A stretch of DNA of 6,260 nucleotides from Planctomycetota bacterium. Its GTDB lineage: Bacteria > Planctomycetota > UBA1135 > GCA-002686595. The position numbers and the translations under genes are program-made. Shown here in pieces: positions 6,095 to 6,260 of this stretch. The stretch spans positions 1 through 6,260 of the forward strand of contig JABFRZ010000385.1 of NCBI GenBank assembly GCA_013140785.1, read 5' to 3'. Numbering within the stretch: position 1 is the stretch's first letter; every line of letters begins with the position of its first letter. The notes beneath the pieces were generated by a model. That model had not been told where the DNA came from. It was given only the letters and a program-made list of their open reading frames with translations, and made no database searches.

Positions 6095-6136
6095 GCCGAG
6101 GACGAGGACAAGGATCTCGTGCCAAGGTTGCTCGGC
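6095..6136 (+). terminator. Possible stem-loop downstream of the dehydrogenase gene
   Basis: GCCGAG at 6095-6100 can pair with CTCGGC at 6131-6136, and inside it ACGAG (6102-6106) can pair with CTCGT (6116-6120) around a 9-nt loop, leaving an uneven internal loop. It begins 17 nt after the stop codon. There is no T-run after it, so it is at best a structured 3' end or factor-dependent stop site. Confidence 0.25.
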
Positions 6137-6192
6137 CCCGCGCGAGCGTGTCCCCTGTGCTCGGTGGCCGCGCTCAATCCTGCTCCCGAGCC

Positions 6193-6252
6193 CGACGTGG
6201 TCGAGCACGACGTGATCGAGCGCGGCGTGATCGAGCGTGGCGTACCGCGGCG
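6193..6252 (+). repeat. 15-bp tandem repeat, three full copies and a degenerate fourth
   Basis: Units start at 6193, 6208 and 6223 with the form CGACGTGATCGAGCG; the second differs from the first at 2 positions and from the third at 1. A degenerate fourth unit begins at 6238 and the series may continue beyond the window. In one plus-strand frame the units read DVVEH-DVIER-GVIER, and that frame is open from upstream to the window edge. No convincing gene start is seen, so coding is possible but not shown. Confidence 0.75.
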
Positions 6253-6260
6253 CGTGTGGG

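Noticed and set aside
5134..6177. A 347-codon minus-strand open frame opposite the dehydrogenase gene
   Set aside because: The plus-strand dehydrogenase has clear family motifs throughout; the antisense frame is an Arg/Ala/His-rich shadow without recognisable features.
6193..6252. The 15-bp repeat as a CRISPR array
   Set aside because: Units are directly adjacent with no spacers and are too short; no cas gene is present.

Overview
This is a GC-rich window (roughly 70% by eye) with five protein genes and no RNA gene. Four genes lie on the minus strand and one on the plus strand. The gene set suggests Planctomycetota or a nearby lineage. The basis is an ECF sigma factor beside a membrane-anchored 'carboxypeptidase regulatory-like' beta-sandwich protein, very high GC, leaders without clear Shine-Dalgarno sequences, and purine/pyrimidine-biased repeats in short intergenic gaps. 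This placement is an inference from gene style, not a search result.

Layout from left to right: (1) 1-502, minus, an ECF sigma-70 family factor cut by the window edge, with an odd region 4. (2) 503-687, a gap with two short inverted repeats and copy A of a CTCCGCG-type repeat. (3) 688-2223, minus, histidine ammonia-lyase (hutH), complete, with the MIO Ala-Ser-Gly triad and the expected catalytic residues. (4) 2224-2331, a gap holding copy B of the same repeat. (5) 2332-4047, minus, a 571-residue membrane-anchored protein with several carboxypeptidase regulatory-like (CarboxypepD_reg) beta-sandwich units. (6) 4048-4162, a short gap. (7) 4163-4948, minus, a RimJ/RimL-type GNAT acetyltransferase carrying a repeat-derived insertion. 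(8) 4949-5049, a divergent promoter region. (9) 5050-6078, plus, an atypical isocitrate/isopropylmalate dehydrogenase-family enzyme that looks isocitrate- and NAD-type. (10) 6079-6260, a tail with a possible stem-loop and a 15-bp tandem repeat running towards the window edge.

The four minus-strand genes are separated by gaps of 108-185 bp, so they may be co-directional but separately expressed rather than one tight operon. Histidine ammonia-lyase feeds histidine towards glutamate and 2-oxoglutarate, and the dehydrogenase across the divergent promoter would make 2-oxoglutarate. That metabolic link is suggestive only, and no other hut gene is visible. I see no clear new defence or mobile system. 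The most interesting items are the divergent dehydrogenase subfamily, the paired intergenic repeats, the unusual sigma region 4 and the tandem-repeat insert in the acetyltransferase.
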